DNA of 64,000 nt, from positions 1 through 64,000 of the forward strand of contig JAEPMD010000015.1 of NCBI GenBank assembly GCA_017644105.1. The letters are read 5' to 3'. The notes below the pieces were generated by a model. It saw only the letters and a program-made list of their open reading frames with translations. It searched no databases and was not told where the DNA came from. Position 1 is the stretch's first letter; every line of letters starts with the position of its first letter. The DNA comes from Rhizobiaceae bacterium (lineage in GTDB: Bacteria > Pseudomonadota > Alphaproteobacteria > Rhizobiales > Rhizobiaceae). A program made the translations under genes and the position numbers. This document shows positions 9,227 through 17,886 of this stretch, in pieces.

Positions 9227-9955
9227 GTGAAAAACTTAGACACAATGAGCGAAGAATTCGACAAACCAGCATCTGTTAACAGTAACAGTGATGTCACATC
9301 TTCTGAGTCTATGACAAGCCGTGCTTACTCCCGTCTTCGCGATGACATTATCTCCGGAGTTTTAAAACCCGGTCAAAAACTCAAAGTCGAAAAACTTCGT
9401 CAGGAATATGAAGTTGGTTCAAGCCCAGTACGCGAAGCACTCAGTCTTCTCACATCAGATCATTTTGTTGAACGCATGGATCAGCGCGGGTTTCGTGTTG
9501 CCTCTGTTAGCGCAACAGAATTTGAGGAGTTATTAAAAACACGTTGCTGGCTTGAAGAACGGGCTTTGCGCGAATCCATCAAAAACGGCAAAAGCGGCTG
9601 GGAAGAACAAGTCGTACTTGCAACCTATCGCCTTTCGCGCGTCCCGCGCACAGAAGATGGTGATCACTTTATTGCAAATGTGGAATGGGAAAAACGCCAT
9701 AAGCATTTCCACATGACACTGATTTCTGCTTGCGAATCCAGTTTTCTTTTGAAGTTCTGTGACCAGCTTTACGATCAAAATGTCAGATATCGCCAGTTAT
9801 CTGGGAAAGCGGCTTATCCAAAACGCGATGTGACAGCAGAACATGGTGCAATTTGCGATGCTGTATTGGCGCGAGATGAGGATCTCGCGGCCAAATTATT
9901 GATCAGCCATTATGATAATACAGGCAACTTCTTAAAGGAAAATATGGAAAGCTAA
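9227..9955 (+). CDS. GntR-family transcriptional regulator, FCD type
   Basis: A 242-residue regulator: winged helix at about residues 28-95 (SRAYSRLRDDIISGVLKPGQKL, then VGSSPVREAL as the recognition helix), followed by an all-helical FCD ligand domain with conserved Arg/His residues (EKRHKHFHMTLISAC and EHGAICDAVLARD, where metal-coordinating histidines are expected). It begins with GTG 9227; ATG 9245 is an alternative. It lies 71 bases after malonyl-CoA decarboxylase and is convergent with the dioxygenase/TRAP block. Such regulators usually respond to a small acid, so it is the best candidate to bind the ATATCGATAT palindromes at both ends of this region. Confidence 0.88.
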   Translation: MKNLDTMSEEFDKPASVNSNSDVTSSESMTSRAYSRLRDDIISGVLKPGQKLKVEKLRQEYEVGSSPVREALSLLTSDHFVERMDQRGFRVASVSATEFEELLKTRCWLEERALRESIKNGKSGWEEQVVLATYRLSRVPRTEDGDHFIANVEWEKRHKHFHMTLISACESSFLLKFCDQLYDQNVRYRQLSGKAAYPKRDVTAEHGAICDAVLARDEDLAAKLLISHYDNTGNFLKENMES

Positions 9956-9957
9956 CC

Positions 9958-9974
9958 AACGCTTTGTCAGCGTT
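9958..9974. terminator. Short hairpin at convergent gene ends
   Basis: AACGCT-TTGTC-AGCGTT forms a 6-bp stem between the GntR stop and the dioxygenase stop, which it touches. No T-run is present. It may help to separate the two convergent transcripts. Confidence 0.35.
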
Positions 9975-10849
9975 TAGCCAGCTTCCTTTCCAAGCACAAA
10001 ATCAAAGTCCACGGTGAAGAACGGCATCGTGACATTCTCGCCAATTTCCAAACCTGCTGGGATTTTAGATTTTTCTGTCTGCTCAACATATTCCATGATG
10101 AGCTTTTCGCGCACACCAAATACCGCATCATTATCCAAGTAAGGATCATCACTTGGGAACACTTCGGTCACCAATGAACGATAGCCAGGTGCTGTGATGA
10201 TAAAATGCAAATGTGATGGACGCCATGGATGGCGACCAGTGGCTTTTAACATCTCACCGACAGAACCATCAATTGGCACTGTGTAAGGCGCTGGGCGCAC
10301 TGTGGTGAGCTTATAGACACCGTCATCGCCGACCACCATATGGCCGCGCAGATTATATTCAGGTTGCTCATTATCCTGATTGGAATAAAGACCATTATCT
10401 GCTGTTTGCCAAATCTCAATCTCAGCACCGGCAATCGGATCGCCATCAGGATCTGTCACCTTACCTTCAACAATCACGGTTGCGCCATCATTGTCGCGCT
10501 TTAAATCACCACCAACTGGTAGATCAGGTGCACCCAGAATATGGAAAGGTCCCAACACACTGGATGGCGTCACACCGTCAGGCGAATGCACCATATCGAC
10601 AAGCGAGGACAGCCCCAAAACATCCGACAAAAGTACAAATTCATTACGCTCGTCATCGGTCATTTCGCCGGTAAAGCGTAAGAATTCAAGCCCACGGCGC
10701 CATTCTTCGTGGCTTAGATTTGTTTCGCGCACAAAATCATGCAGATGATGAACCAAACGATCTAGAATGAACTTTAAACGCTCATCTGTTTCCGGTTCGC
10801 AATAATCCAAAAATGCTTGGGTAATAGAATCTTTTGTAACATTGCGCAT
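9974..10849 (-). CDS. Intradiol ring-cleavage dioxygenase (catechol/hydroxyquinol 1,2-dioxygenase type)
   Basis: A 291-residue non-haem Fe(III) enzyme that opens a dihydroxylated aromatic ring between its hydroxyls to give a muconate or maleylacetate-type product. The N-terminal helical dimerisation domain (about 1-95) is followed by the beta-sandwich catalytic domain. The four iron ligands are recognisable: Tyr in DNGLYS, Tyr in APYTVPIDG, and two His in RPSHLHF. SSVLGPFHILGAPDLPVGGD is closest to the hydroxyquinol/chlorocatechol subgroup, but the substrate remains open. It is the last gene of a leftward run with a TRAP transporter upstream, implying that the transporter imports the substrate or a precursor. 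Confidence 0.88.
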   Translation of the reverse strand: MRNVTKDSITQAFLDYCEPETDERLKFILDRLVHHLHDFVRETNLSHEEWRRGLEFLRFTGEMTDDERNEFVLLSDVLGLSSLVDMVHSPDGVTPSSVLGPFHILGAPDLPVGGDLKRDNDGATVIVEGKVTDPDGDPIAGAEIEIWQTADNGLYSNQDNEQPEYNLRGHMVVGDDGVYKLTTVRPAPYTVPIDGSVGEMLKATGRHPWRPSHLHFIITAPGYRSLVTEVFPSDDPYLDNDAVFGVREKLIMEYVEQTEKSKIPAGLEIGENVTMPFFTVDFDFVLGKEAG

Positions 10850-10866
10850 TTAAGGCCTCCAATAAG

Positions 10867-12177
10867 TTAGTTCAAAATCCCGATGGATAGAACTGGGTAT
10901 TTAATAATAAGAACAAGAACGAGCAGCATGATCACTGCAAATGGGAAGGCTCCCATAAAGACGTCTTTGAGTGAAATTTTCGGATCGTTTAGCGTCGCTT
11001 TAATCACAAAACATGAGATCCCTAAGGGCGGCGTAAGTAGTCCGATTTCCGCGCCGATCACAGTGACGATGCCGAACCAAACTAAGCTAAGCCCCATGGA
11101 TTCAATCAACGTCAAAAAGAGCGGCACAACAATGAGAATGATCGAGGCTGTATCCAAAATAGTGCCCAAGAAGAGCATCAAGAGAACATAGATGATCATG
11201 ACAGTCACAAAGCCGAAATTATATTCTTGCAAGAACGCATTAAGCTCGTTTGGCAAGCCTGCATAACCAAGCATGCGGCTATAAAGCGATGCCATCAAAA
11301 TCAAGAACAGGATTGACGCGGTGATATGACCAGTTTCAATGGCTGTTTGCCACAAACCTTTCCAGGTAATCTTCTTACGCATAAAGGCGATGATCAGCGC
11401 CACAAATGCACCTGCAGCACCTGATTCAACAGGTGTCAGCCAACCGGTATAAATGCCGCCCAGAACAACTGTGATCAAAAATAGAATTGGCACGGTTTTA
11501 TCAAAGACCTCAAACCAGGTGAGTTCTTCCACCTCAGTGCTTTTGACATTTTGGCCAATAAATGACGGCCAGAACCGACCTGCCAATAAAATACCAATGA
11601 TATAGGCGGCCGTTAAAACCAAACCGGGGACAATGCCAGCCAAGAACATTTCACCAACGGATTGCTCGGCCACAAAAGAATAAATGATCAACATCGCGCT
11701 CGGCGGAATAATCATACCAAGAACCGAAGATCCAGCGACCACTCCAACAGCAAAACGCGGGTTATAATTTAAGCGCTTCATCTCTGGCACGGAGATTTTG
11801 GTAAACACAGAAGCCGATGCGATAGACGAGCCCGTCACAGCAGCAAATACTGCATTTGCCCCCACAGTTGCCATGCCAATGCCGCCCGTTATCTTGCGGA
11901 ATCCACGGCTCATAACCGTATAAATATCGGTCCCTAACCCGGCCCTGGACACCAAAAGTCCCATGACGGTGAACAAGGGTATGGTGGCGAATGCATATTC
12001 CTCCACACCATCGCCCACTGCCACTTTTAAAAAGTTAAACGCTAGGATGGACTTGCCTGAAATCAACCAAATGGAGACAAACGACACCAAACCCAAAGCG
12101 ATCGGGATATACATGCCGATATAGACAAGGAAAATGATTGCGACGACTGAAAATGCGCCTATTTCTACAGGTGTCAT
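10867..12177 (-). CDS. TRAP transporter large permease (DctM family)
   Basis: A 436-residue integral membrane protein with about 12-13 hydrophobic segments, the large subunit of a sodium-driven tripartite (TRAP) importer. Family features are visible: FATIPLFTVMGLLVSRAGL near residue 62, AVTGSSIASASVFTKISVPEM, MIIPPSAMLIIYSF, and LLTPPLGISCFVIK near the end. It lies downstream of its small permease (31 bases) and upstream of the dioxygenase (17 bases), so one transcript is likely. The substrate is unknown; the genes around it suggest an organic or aromatic acid. Confidence 0.92.
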   Translation of the reverse strand: MTPVEIGAFSVVAIIFLVYIGMYIPIALGLVSFVSIWLISGKSILAFNFLKVAVGDGVEEYAFATIPLFTVMGLLVSRAGLGTDIYTVMSRGFRKITGGIGMATVGANAVFAAVTGSSIASASVFTKISVPEMKRLNYNPRFAVGVVAGSSVLGMIIPPSAMLIIYSFVAEQSVGEMFLAGIVPGLVLTAAYIIGILLAGRFWPSFIGQNVKSTEVEELTWFEVFDKTVPILFLITVVLGGIYTGWLTPVESGAAGAFVALIIAFMRKKITWKGLWQTAIETGHITASILFLILMASLYSRMLGYAGLPNELNAFLQEYNFGFVTVMIIYVLLMLFLGTILDTASIILIVVPLFLTLIESMGLSLVWFGIVTVIGAEIGLLTPPLGISCFVIKATLNDPKISLKDVFMGAFPFAVIMLLVLVLIIKYPVLSIGILN

Positions 12178-12208
12178 AACAAGCTTCTTTTTTGGTATTT
12201 ATTCTTCA

Positions 12209-12859
12209 TTACGTGTCGACCGATTTTGCCTTCTCAGCCATGGCCTTTTGGTGATTACCAAACAAAAGTGCTTGTTCAGTATCAAGCAAAGCTTTGAGCA
12301 AAAATATGATGGCGCAGAGCGTTACGTTAAATGCGATGGCTAGTTTAACTGGCCATGTGGGCGCTGTGAAAATTCCCGGTGTTCCTGCATATTCACAACG
12401 TCCAAATGCGTCAGATAAATCACGGAAAAAATCACCGGTTAATGGCGGCCCAAATTCTGGCGCCACAAAGAATGAGCAGGTCTCATAGGACTCGACAAAT
12501 TCTGGCCAAACAGTCCAGGCAATCAACACCATGAAAACCCCCGCGATAAAATCGATAATCCGAGAAATATTACAGGCAACTTTGGGTTTGAACCCATGAA
12601 TGAGATGCAAAAAACCATCTGATCTTGTCAGGCGATTTGATCTGACCACATCAGGTAATTGCAAGAAAACGATGAGGGCCAGAGAAAAGATCACAAGCTC
12701 AACCACACCATTAATAGGGTCGTGCAAAATACCTCTGGCAACCACATCAGCATTGAGGATCGCAACAAGTGCGAAGATCAACATGGTTCCGATGGTATTG
12801 GCGACAATGGCCACACTCACGGAACCGTTGAAAAACCGGCGAAAGAACGCGTTAATCAT
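12209..12859 (-). CDS. TRAP transporter small permease (DctQ family)
   Basis: A four-helix small membrane subunit of the TRAP importer, about 216 residues from the chosen start. Hydrophobic segments: VAIVANTIGTMLIFALVAIL, VVELVIFSLALIVFLQL, ISRIIDFIAGVFMVLIAWTVW and AIAFNVTLCAIIFLLKALL. The frame is open 45 bases further upstream, but GGAGG placed just before ATG 12859 decides the start and avoids overlap with the binding-protein gene. The periplasmic loop between helices 3 and 4 is longer than usual and contains several cysteines (about residues 120-155). Confidence 0.88.
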   Translation of the reverse strand: MINAFFRRFFNGSVSVAIVANTIGTMLIFALVAILNADVVARGILHDPINGVVELVIFSLALIVFLQLPDVVRSNRLTRSDGFLHLIHGFKPKVACNISRIIDFIAGVFMVLIAWTVWPEFVESYETCSFFVAPEFGPPLTGDFFRDLSDAFGRCEYAGTPGIFTAPTWPVKLAIAFNVTLCAIIFLLKALLDTEQALLFGNHQKAMAEKAKSVDT

Positions 12860-12885
12860 CAAATTTTCCTCCGCCGGATAACGTC

Positions 12886-13989
12886 TTAAAGTTCTGCTGC
12901 CCAATCACGAAGTGGCGTAAAACCAGCATCTTTGAGCTTACCAATGTAAGCTTTGAGCATATCTGAACCTGGTGCACCTTCTGAATCAAGCTTCTTCGCC
13001 CAATCAACCGCAATGTTCGGCATTGAATCTGCCCATGCTTGGCGTGCTTCAGCACTCATTTCAACAACGGTGCCACCACCCGCTTTATAAGCTTCGAGTG
13101 ATTCAGCTGCACGATCCATCGCAATACCGGCAACATGGTCACGATATTCAAGAGCAACCTGCTGAAGCACTGATTTCACTTCATCTGGCAGCTTATTCCA
13201 GACATCTTTGTTCACTGTCACCGTTTTGGAATTCACAGCTCCGAGATCAACTTTGAGCATATATGGCGCAACTTCTGCGATCTTAAATGTTTTCGCAGCC
13301 TCAGGCCAAAGCATCGCAGCTTCTGTCACACCTGTTTGGATCATATTGTAAAATGTTGGCAGACCACCACGTACGCCAGCTGCACCTTCAATACCTTCAA
13401 GATATCTTAGGTTATAACCCGCACCTGCAACTTTTTTACCTTCCAGATCAGCCAGTGAATTGATCGGTGTCTTAGAGAATAGCTGATAGGTATCAAGCAC
13501 TACGCCAGTTGCGAGATAAACCTGGTTTTCTGCATCCAGCTCCTTCGCCATTTGTGGGAATTCGCGGGCAATTTCATCAACTGCCTGAGCCACAACGCGT
13601 GCATCAGCCGCAATAAACGGTGTCACCGCCGAAATACCTTGGCTAGGCAGTTTTGAGTTATGAAAAATTGTTGTGACAATACCGATATCACCAAGACCAA
13701 GCTGAATACCTTCGAGAACACCGCGTGGCTTAACAATCGTGCCGCCATAGCCCTCTTGCCATTTGATTTCATATTTGCCGCCTGCAGCGAGCTCTTCATT
13801 CACACGCGGAATAAAGAAACCTGAGAATTCTTTCACCCACATAGAACGCTCTGGATATCCATCGATCGCAATCATATTGATTGTTTCAGCGGCGGATGCC
13901 GGTGTTGTGTGTAAGGCAGTATTCGCGCCTAGCGCCAATGCTGCGAGTACCACACTCGTAGAACTGATTTGTTTGACTAATTTTAACAT
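12886..13989 (-). CDS. TRAP transporter periplasmic substrate-binding protein (DctP family)
   Basis: A 367-residue exported protein with a signal peptide (about residues 1-33, ending PASAAE). The DctP fold is supported by GVLEGIQLGLGDIGIVTT, TPINSLADLEGKKVAGAG (the strand before the carboxylate-binding site), GVTEAAMLWPEAAK and the late VTVNKDVWNKLPDEVKSVLQQ. It is the first gene of the binding protein - small permease - large permease order and precedes the dioxygenase. A good Shine-Dalgarno (GGGAGGAAG) sits upstream of the ATG. The specificity is unknown. Confidence 0.92.
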   Translation of the reverse strand: MLKLVKQISSTSVVLAALALGANTALHTTPASAAETINMIAIDGYPERSMWVKEFSGFFIPRVNEELAAGGKYEIKWQEGYGGTIVKPRGVLEGIQLGLGDIGIVTTIFHNSKLPSQGISAVTPFIAADARVVAQAVDEIAREFPQMAKELDAENQVYLATGVVLDTYQLFSKTPINSLADLEGKKVAGAGYNLRYLEGIEGAAGVRGGLPTFYNMIQTGVTEAAMLWPEAAKTFKIAEVAPYMLKVDLGAVNSKTVTVNKDVWNKLPDEVKSVLQQVALEYRDHVAGIAMDRAAESLEAYKAGGGTVVEMSAEARQAWADSMPNIAVDWAKKLDSEGAPGSDMLKAYIGKLKDAGFTPLRDWAAEL

Positions 13990-14095
13990 TTTCTTCCTCC
14001 CAAATTGTGTTTGAAACCGGGATAGATCTCAAACCAAATAGTTAAATTGATGAAACAGAGCCTCCTCAGACCAATCCAGCAACCTGTTGTTTCAT

Positions 14096-14560
14096 CTAAT
14101 CGTTTTTGCGCACCCAACTCTCTTCAATTTCAGTTCCCGCTTGCTTGAAAAGTTTCGAAAGCGGGCAATATTTTGATACTTCTTCAGCCAATCTTGCCAA
14201 TTCAGCTTCTGTCGCTGTGCCATCAGCTTCAACGGTCAGCGTAATTTTTACAAACGGAACGTCAATCTCCTCCTGAAGTGTCACGCCTCGCCGATCAAAA
14301 TCGCAGACAGCTGAAATATCCAAATGGCCAATGTCGATGAGCAATGATTCAGCACATTTATGTGCAATCACATTTGTGCATCCGATCAGCGCAGAAATTG
14401 CTGTGTCCGTCGGTGTGGGCCCCAAATTTGTGCCGCCACGCGCTTCTGGCTCATCAATTGCAAAATTTAGATCGCGAATTGATATATTGGACAATGAATG
14501 AGACGGACTTTGTGCCTTTGCTCTTAATTTCACAGTCATTTGAGGTTTTAAATCAACCAT
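14096..14560 (-). CDS. OsmC-family (organic hydroperoxide reductase-like) protein
   Basis: A 154-residue OsmC-fold protein. The two reactive cysteines of the family are present: ALIGCTNVIAHK and SKYCPLSKLFKQAG. These proteins reduce organic hydroperoxides or act as small thiol-dependent reductases in the cytoplasm. The start overlaps the stop of the upstream RutE-like gene (TAATG), so the pair is translationally coupled. Its place in a catabolic cluster suggests protection from peroxides made during ring oxidation, which is an inference. Confidence 0.85.
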   Translation of the reverse strand: MVDLKPQMTVKLRAKAQSPSHSLSNISIRDLNFAIDEPEARGGTNLGPTPTDTAISALIGCTNVIAHKCAESLLIDIGHLDISAVCDFDRRGVTLQEEIDVPFVKITLTVEADGTATEAELARLAEEVSKYCPLSKLFKQAGTEIEESWVRKND

Positions 14561-15243
14561 TAAACGACCTCACACACATCATCAAAATCAAAGCGCGGCA
14601 GGCGCTGGAACAAAGCTGTTTCATCAGCATAACCGATATTGCAAAGGAAATTTGATTTAACCGTTGTTCCTTTGAAAAACTCTTCATCAATCACCGCATT
14701 CGAAAATCCAGACATTGCGCCAATATCAAGACCAAGCGCGCGGGCAGCGATCATCAAATATCCGCCCTGCAAGGTGGAATTGCGAAACGCTGTCTCTTCA
14801 GAATATTCAGGCTTGTCTTTAAAGAGATGCCGTCTGTCTTCATGTGGGAAGAGTTTGGGCAATTCTTTCCAAAACTCAGTGTCATAAGCCACAATCACCG
14901 TCAGTGGCGCACCCATCATCTTTGGCACATTTGCAGGCTTTAATGATTTTGCGACGCGCTCTTTGCCCTCAGGTGTTTTCACAAAGACAAAACGTGCCGG
15001 GCAACCATTCATGCTGGTCGAACCCATTTTCACAATATCGTAAAGCTGATGAATGAGACCATCGTCGATTGGTTTATCAGTCCAAGCATAGTGAGAACGC
15101 GCACCAGAAAGAATTAAATCAATAGATGCGTCATCCAATTGGTGAATTCTTGATTTTAAGTCACGCGCATCTTGTTGAGCCGCTTCACGCAGCTTCAATA
15201 ACTCTTCACCAGTGGGTGCACTATTTGGCACATTCATATTCAT
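14560..15243 (-). CDS. RutE-like nitroreductase (malonic semialdehyde reductase family)
   Basis: A flavin-dependent nitroreductase-fold protein of about 227 residues. GARSHYAWTDKPIDD, MGSTSMNGCPARFVFV, FRNSTLQGGYLMIAARALGLDIGAMSGF and NFLCNIGY match the RutE family, whose E. coli member helps convert malonic semialdehyde to 3-hydroxypropionate in pyrimidine breakdown. No other rut genes are nearby. With malonyl-CoA decarboxylase in the same region, a three-carbon semialdehyde or malonate theme is plausible. The frame is open upstream to 15306, but ATG 15243 or 15237 fits the family N-terminus better. Confidence 0.85.
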   Translation of the reverse strand: MNMNVPNSAPTGEELLKLREAAQQDARDLKSRIHQLDDASIDLILSGARSHYAWTDKPIDDGLIHQLYDIVKMGSTSMNGCPARFVFVKTPEGKERVAKSLKPANVPKMMGAPLTVIVAYDTEFWKELPKLFPHEDRRHLFKDKPEYSEETAFRNSTLQGGYLMIAARALGLDIGAMSGFSNAVIDEEFFKGTTVKSNFLCNIGYADETALFQRLPRFDFDDVCEVV

Positions 15244-15324
15244 TCGACGTTTCCCGCACTTTAGGAATCTTACTTCCAAACCTCTATAATTCAAAAATAC
15301 CCACATTTATACCCATTCGTCAAT

Positions 15325-15338
15325 AAATATCGATATTT
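15325..15338. promoter_or_regulatory. Perfect palindrome AAATATCGATATTT between divergent genes
   Basis: A 14-base perfect palindrome in the intergenic region between the leftward RutE-like/OsmC pair and the rightward YciI gene. The core ATATCGATAT is the same as at 7755-7762 and close to 7571-7588, about 7.5 kb away. It is placed where one regulator could control both directions. Confidence 0.5.
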
Positions 15339-15399
15339 TTATTTGACCCGAATTTATAATAAAGTATGGTTTTGTAGAGAATGTGGAGGAATTGATAAA

Positions 15400-15792
15400 A
15401 TGCCAAGCTGGAAAGACTACCGTCAGACATCAAAAGAGCGCGGATCTCTTGCTTTTGAATTATATATTGTCGAATCAACACCAGCCATGCCGCCAGAGCA
15501 AATGCTGGCCATCTTACCCGAACATCTCGCCTACCAAGGTGAGATGGAAGCACAGGGCAAGCTCTTTCTTGCAGGTCCCTTATCAGATGCGACAGGCGAA
15601 GAAATGAGCGGTGGTGGCATGATTGTCTATAATGCCAGCTCTTTAGAAGAAGCACGTGAAATCACTGAAAATGACCCGATGCATAAAAAGGGTGGTAGAA
15701 CTTTCACCATCCGCCGTTGGCTGGTCAATGAAGGCTCTTTCTCACTCAATATAGGACTATCTGGGCAGCGCGTGGAATTGGCAAAGAATTAG
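15400..15792 (+). CDS. YciI family protein (YCII-related dimeric alpha+beta barrel)
   Basis: About 130 residues. The region LAFELYIVESTPAMPPEQMLAILPEHLAYQGEMEAQGKLFLAGPLSD is a typical YciI ferredoxin-like fold with the His-Asp pair seen in the family, related to muconolactone isomerase-like barrels. The function is unknown; its neighbourhood makes a role in ring-cleavage product handling conceivable. GGAGG before ATG 15400 decides the start over the earlier in-frame codon at 15343. The stop overlaps that of the convergent LnmK-like gene by 4 bases. Confidence 0.8.
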   Translation: MPSWKDYRQTSKERGSLAFELYIVESTPAMPPEQMLAILPEHLAYQGEMEAQGKLFLAGPLSDATGEEMSGGGMIVYNASSLEEAREITENDPMHKKGGRTFTIRRWLVNEGSFSLNIGLSGQRVELAKN

Positions 15793-16601
15793 CTTTCCGA
15801 CATAGCACATCGTTTGGAAGAGATTTTCGCAATCAGTTTTCCATCATCTCGATGAATAAAAACGTCTGTTCCTGATGATGCGAGATTAATGGATGCATCG
15901 ATATCTAGATTACCAAGGTAAATGACATCTCGCCGCTTTAACGGCTGAGTTGTCTTTTGCATTTGACATTCAAAATTCTCTGCGAATTTTGAGAAGCTAG
16001 GAAAATATAAAAGTCCCACCGCATTAAAATCGAGAGATCGGCAGGGCGTGATATCTTGGTTTCGACCGCACATCGTCTCCGGATTTTCATTTACGCGGGC
16101 GGCTGTTCTGGCGTATTCGGCCAAAGTTAGTAATTCTTGTGGCGCCATGTCTAAAGACAAGCTCGGCATATATTTATTGCGAACAATCGATGTATTCGCC
16201 TTATCCTCGCCATGGCTCACAAAAGTTGATATCATCAATAAAGATGCGATCTCTTGCTTGGCTAGCAGTATTTTATGAATCGATCCGATCTGGTGATGGC
16301 TAACATGATAAAGGCTGGAGGTGATCTCCACATCTTTCGCAAGCAATTTGACTTGCGGCGAAAGCTTGATCGACGTCGCACAAAACGCAGCATAAACCTC
16401 TCTTCCATAGATATCTTTAAACACAGCATGTTTTTGACCCATGGCTTGGGCAATCAACGACCAATGAATATCCCCACCCAGTTTCAAAAACCATTGCTCT
16501 GATATGCCATCTGGTTGCAGCTCGGCCATGCCGAGCGTAATAGAACGGGTGCATCCGACCTTTTGTATAGGATGTGTCTCAAATGCTGCGTGACTATTCA
16601 T
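15789..16601 (-). CDS. LnmK/Pnap_2097-like hotdog-fold protein at the end of the Nit1C cluster
   Basis: A 270-residue protein that I match, at moderate confidence, to the Pnap_2097 family related to LnmK, the acyltransferase/decarboxylase with a double-hotdog fold. Supporting features: GMAELQPDGISEQWFLKLGGDIHWSLIAQ at residues 24-52, which is the most family-like segment, and DVYFAFC-like strand GREVYAAFCA. It begins in the ATGA overlap with the MSMEG_0569 gene, so it is the last gene of the same transcript. It occupies the position where many Nit1C clusters carry a glycosyltransferase, which is absent here. The substrate is unknown. Confidence 0.6.
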   Translation of the reverse strand: MNSHAAFETHPIQKVGCTRSITLGMAELQPDGISEQWFLKLGGDIHWSLIAQAMGQKHAVFKDIYGREVYAAFCATSIKLSPQVKLLAKDVEITSSLYHVSHHQIGSIHKILLAKQEIASLLMISTFVSHGEDKANTSIVRNKYMPSLSLDMAPQELLTLAEYARTAARVNENPETMCGRNQDITPCRSLDFNAVGLLYFPSFSKFAENFECQMQKTTQPLKRRDVIYLGNLDIDASINLASSGTDVFIHRDDGKLIAKISSKRCAMSES

Positions 16602-17875
16602 TCAGCTGCCACCACCGCATCTTGATTTAAGCTCTTTTCAATATGGTCCGCGAGATATCGTCCATCTTCATTGATGGAAAGAAAACGACCAGATCCCCAT
16701 TTATTGAGCCAACCCAAACCAATGAAGTAAAATCCCGGCACATCACAAACACCACGATTATAGACAGGTCGGCTTTTTTCATCGAACACATCGGCGTCAA
16801 TCCAATCGTAATTCGGCCTAAAACCAATTGACCAAATAACCGATGTTATACCGTGCTCTTTAAGATCAATTTCAGTGATCTCTTCTTCTGGCTCCCAAAG
16901 CTTTTCAAACGGCGTCTCAACTGGGGCAGAGATATTATTTTTTGAAATATATTCATCAATAACGTTGCGAATACCGAGATAACTATTATCCGCATCATCC
17001 AGATTTTTGCGTAAATCCGGAAGGAAGCGCAGCTTCTCATTATCCATATCTGATAGCGAGCCATAAAGGCTGACATCGCTTTCAACCACAAAGCGGCGAA
17101 GATCGATTTCCTTACCGCCATCACGACCAGACATATAATGATTGGTTTGCGTGAGCGCTTTATGCGGATCCGGATGCTCAGCAATAGTAATGTCGTAATG
17201 CCCCATATCATAAAGCCAATCCGTTGCATCACGCCCACGATATTTCCGCGGACTACGCGGGGCTGGGCCAACAGCAAGATGAACTTTTCGACCGTCACGC
17301 ACCAGATCTTCCATAATCTGCACTCCGGATTGTCCCGTCCCCACAATAAGGGAAGCACCTTGAGGAATTTGCGCAGGCCGGCGATAGTCTTTCGAATGCA
17401 TCTGCATTACAGATGGATCAAGCTTTTCTGCATAGGGGGGAACAATGGGCGCATCATACCCACCGGTGGCGATCACCACCTGCGCACAATGCCAATGACC
17501 ATTCGATGTTATGACATCATAACCATCGGCTTCTTTGCTCACTTTTTGCACATCGACATTCTCCAAAATCGGTGGATCAAAACTATCCGCGAACCCATCA
17601 AGGTATTCAACAATCTCATCCTTAAGCATAAAGCCATCTGGATCATCACCTGAATAAGGAAAATTCGGCAACCGACATTGCCAGTTTGGTGTGACAAGGC
17701 AGAAGCTGTCCCAGCGATTTTCTCGCCAGGAATGAAACTTTTTATATTTCTCCAAGACCACATGCTCAATGCCCTTTTTCTGTAAGTACCAGCTTACAGT
17801 AAGCCCCGCTTGTCCGCCGCCGATAATGACAACAGGAATTTGGATTTTGTTTTCGTTTGTGTTTGTCAAATTCAT
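16598..17875 (-). CDS. MSMEG_0569-family flavin-dependent oxidoreductase (Nit1C cluster)
   Basis: A 425-residue FAD/NAD(P)H oxidoreductase. VVIIGGGQAGLTVSWYLQKKGIEHVVLE (residues 16-43) is the FAD-binding Rossmann motif, VIATGGYDAP follows, SLIVGTGQSGVQI is the NAD(P)H-binding motif, and VIWSIGFRPNYDWI and CDVPGFYFIGLGWLNKWGSG match the C-terminal family signature. It resembles flavin monooxygenases. GGGGAG upstream of the ATG supports the start; it lies 11 bases after MSMEG_0570. It presumably oxidises the product or intermediate of the cluster, which has not been defined. Confidence 0.85.
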   Translation of the reverse strand: MNLTNTNENKIQIPVVIIGGGQAGLTVSWYLQKKGIEHVVLEKYKKFHSWRENRWDSFCLVTPNWQCRLPNFPYSGDDPDGFMLKDEIVEYLDGFADSFDPPILENVDVQKVSKEADGYDVITSNGHWHCAQVVIATGGYDAPIVPPYAEKLDPSVMQMHSKDYRRPAQIPQGASLIVGTGQSGVQIMEDLVRDGRKVHLAVGPAPRSPRKYRGRDATDWLYDMGHYDITIAEHPDPHKALTQTNHYMSGRDGGKEIDLRRFVVESDVSLYGSLSDMDNEKLRFLPDLRKNLDDADNSYLGIRNVIDEYISKNNISAPVETPFEKLWEPEEEITEIDLKEHGITSVIWSIGFRPNYDWIDADVFDEKSRPVYNRGVCDVPGFYFIGLGWLNKWGSGRFLSINEDGRYLADHIEKSLNQDAVVAAE

Positions 17876-17886
17876 AATAAGCTCCC

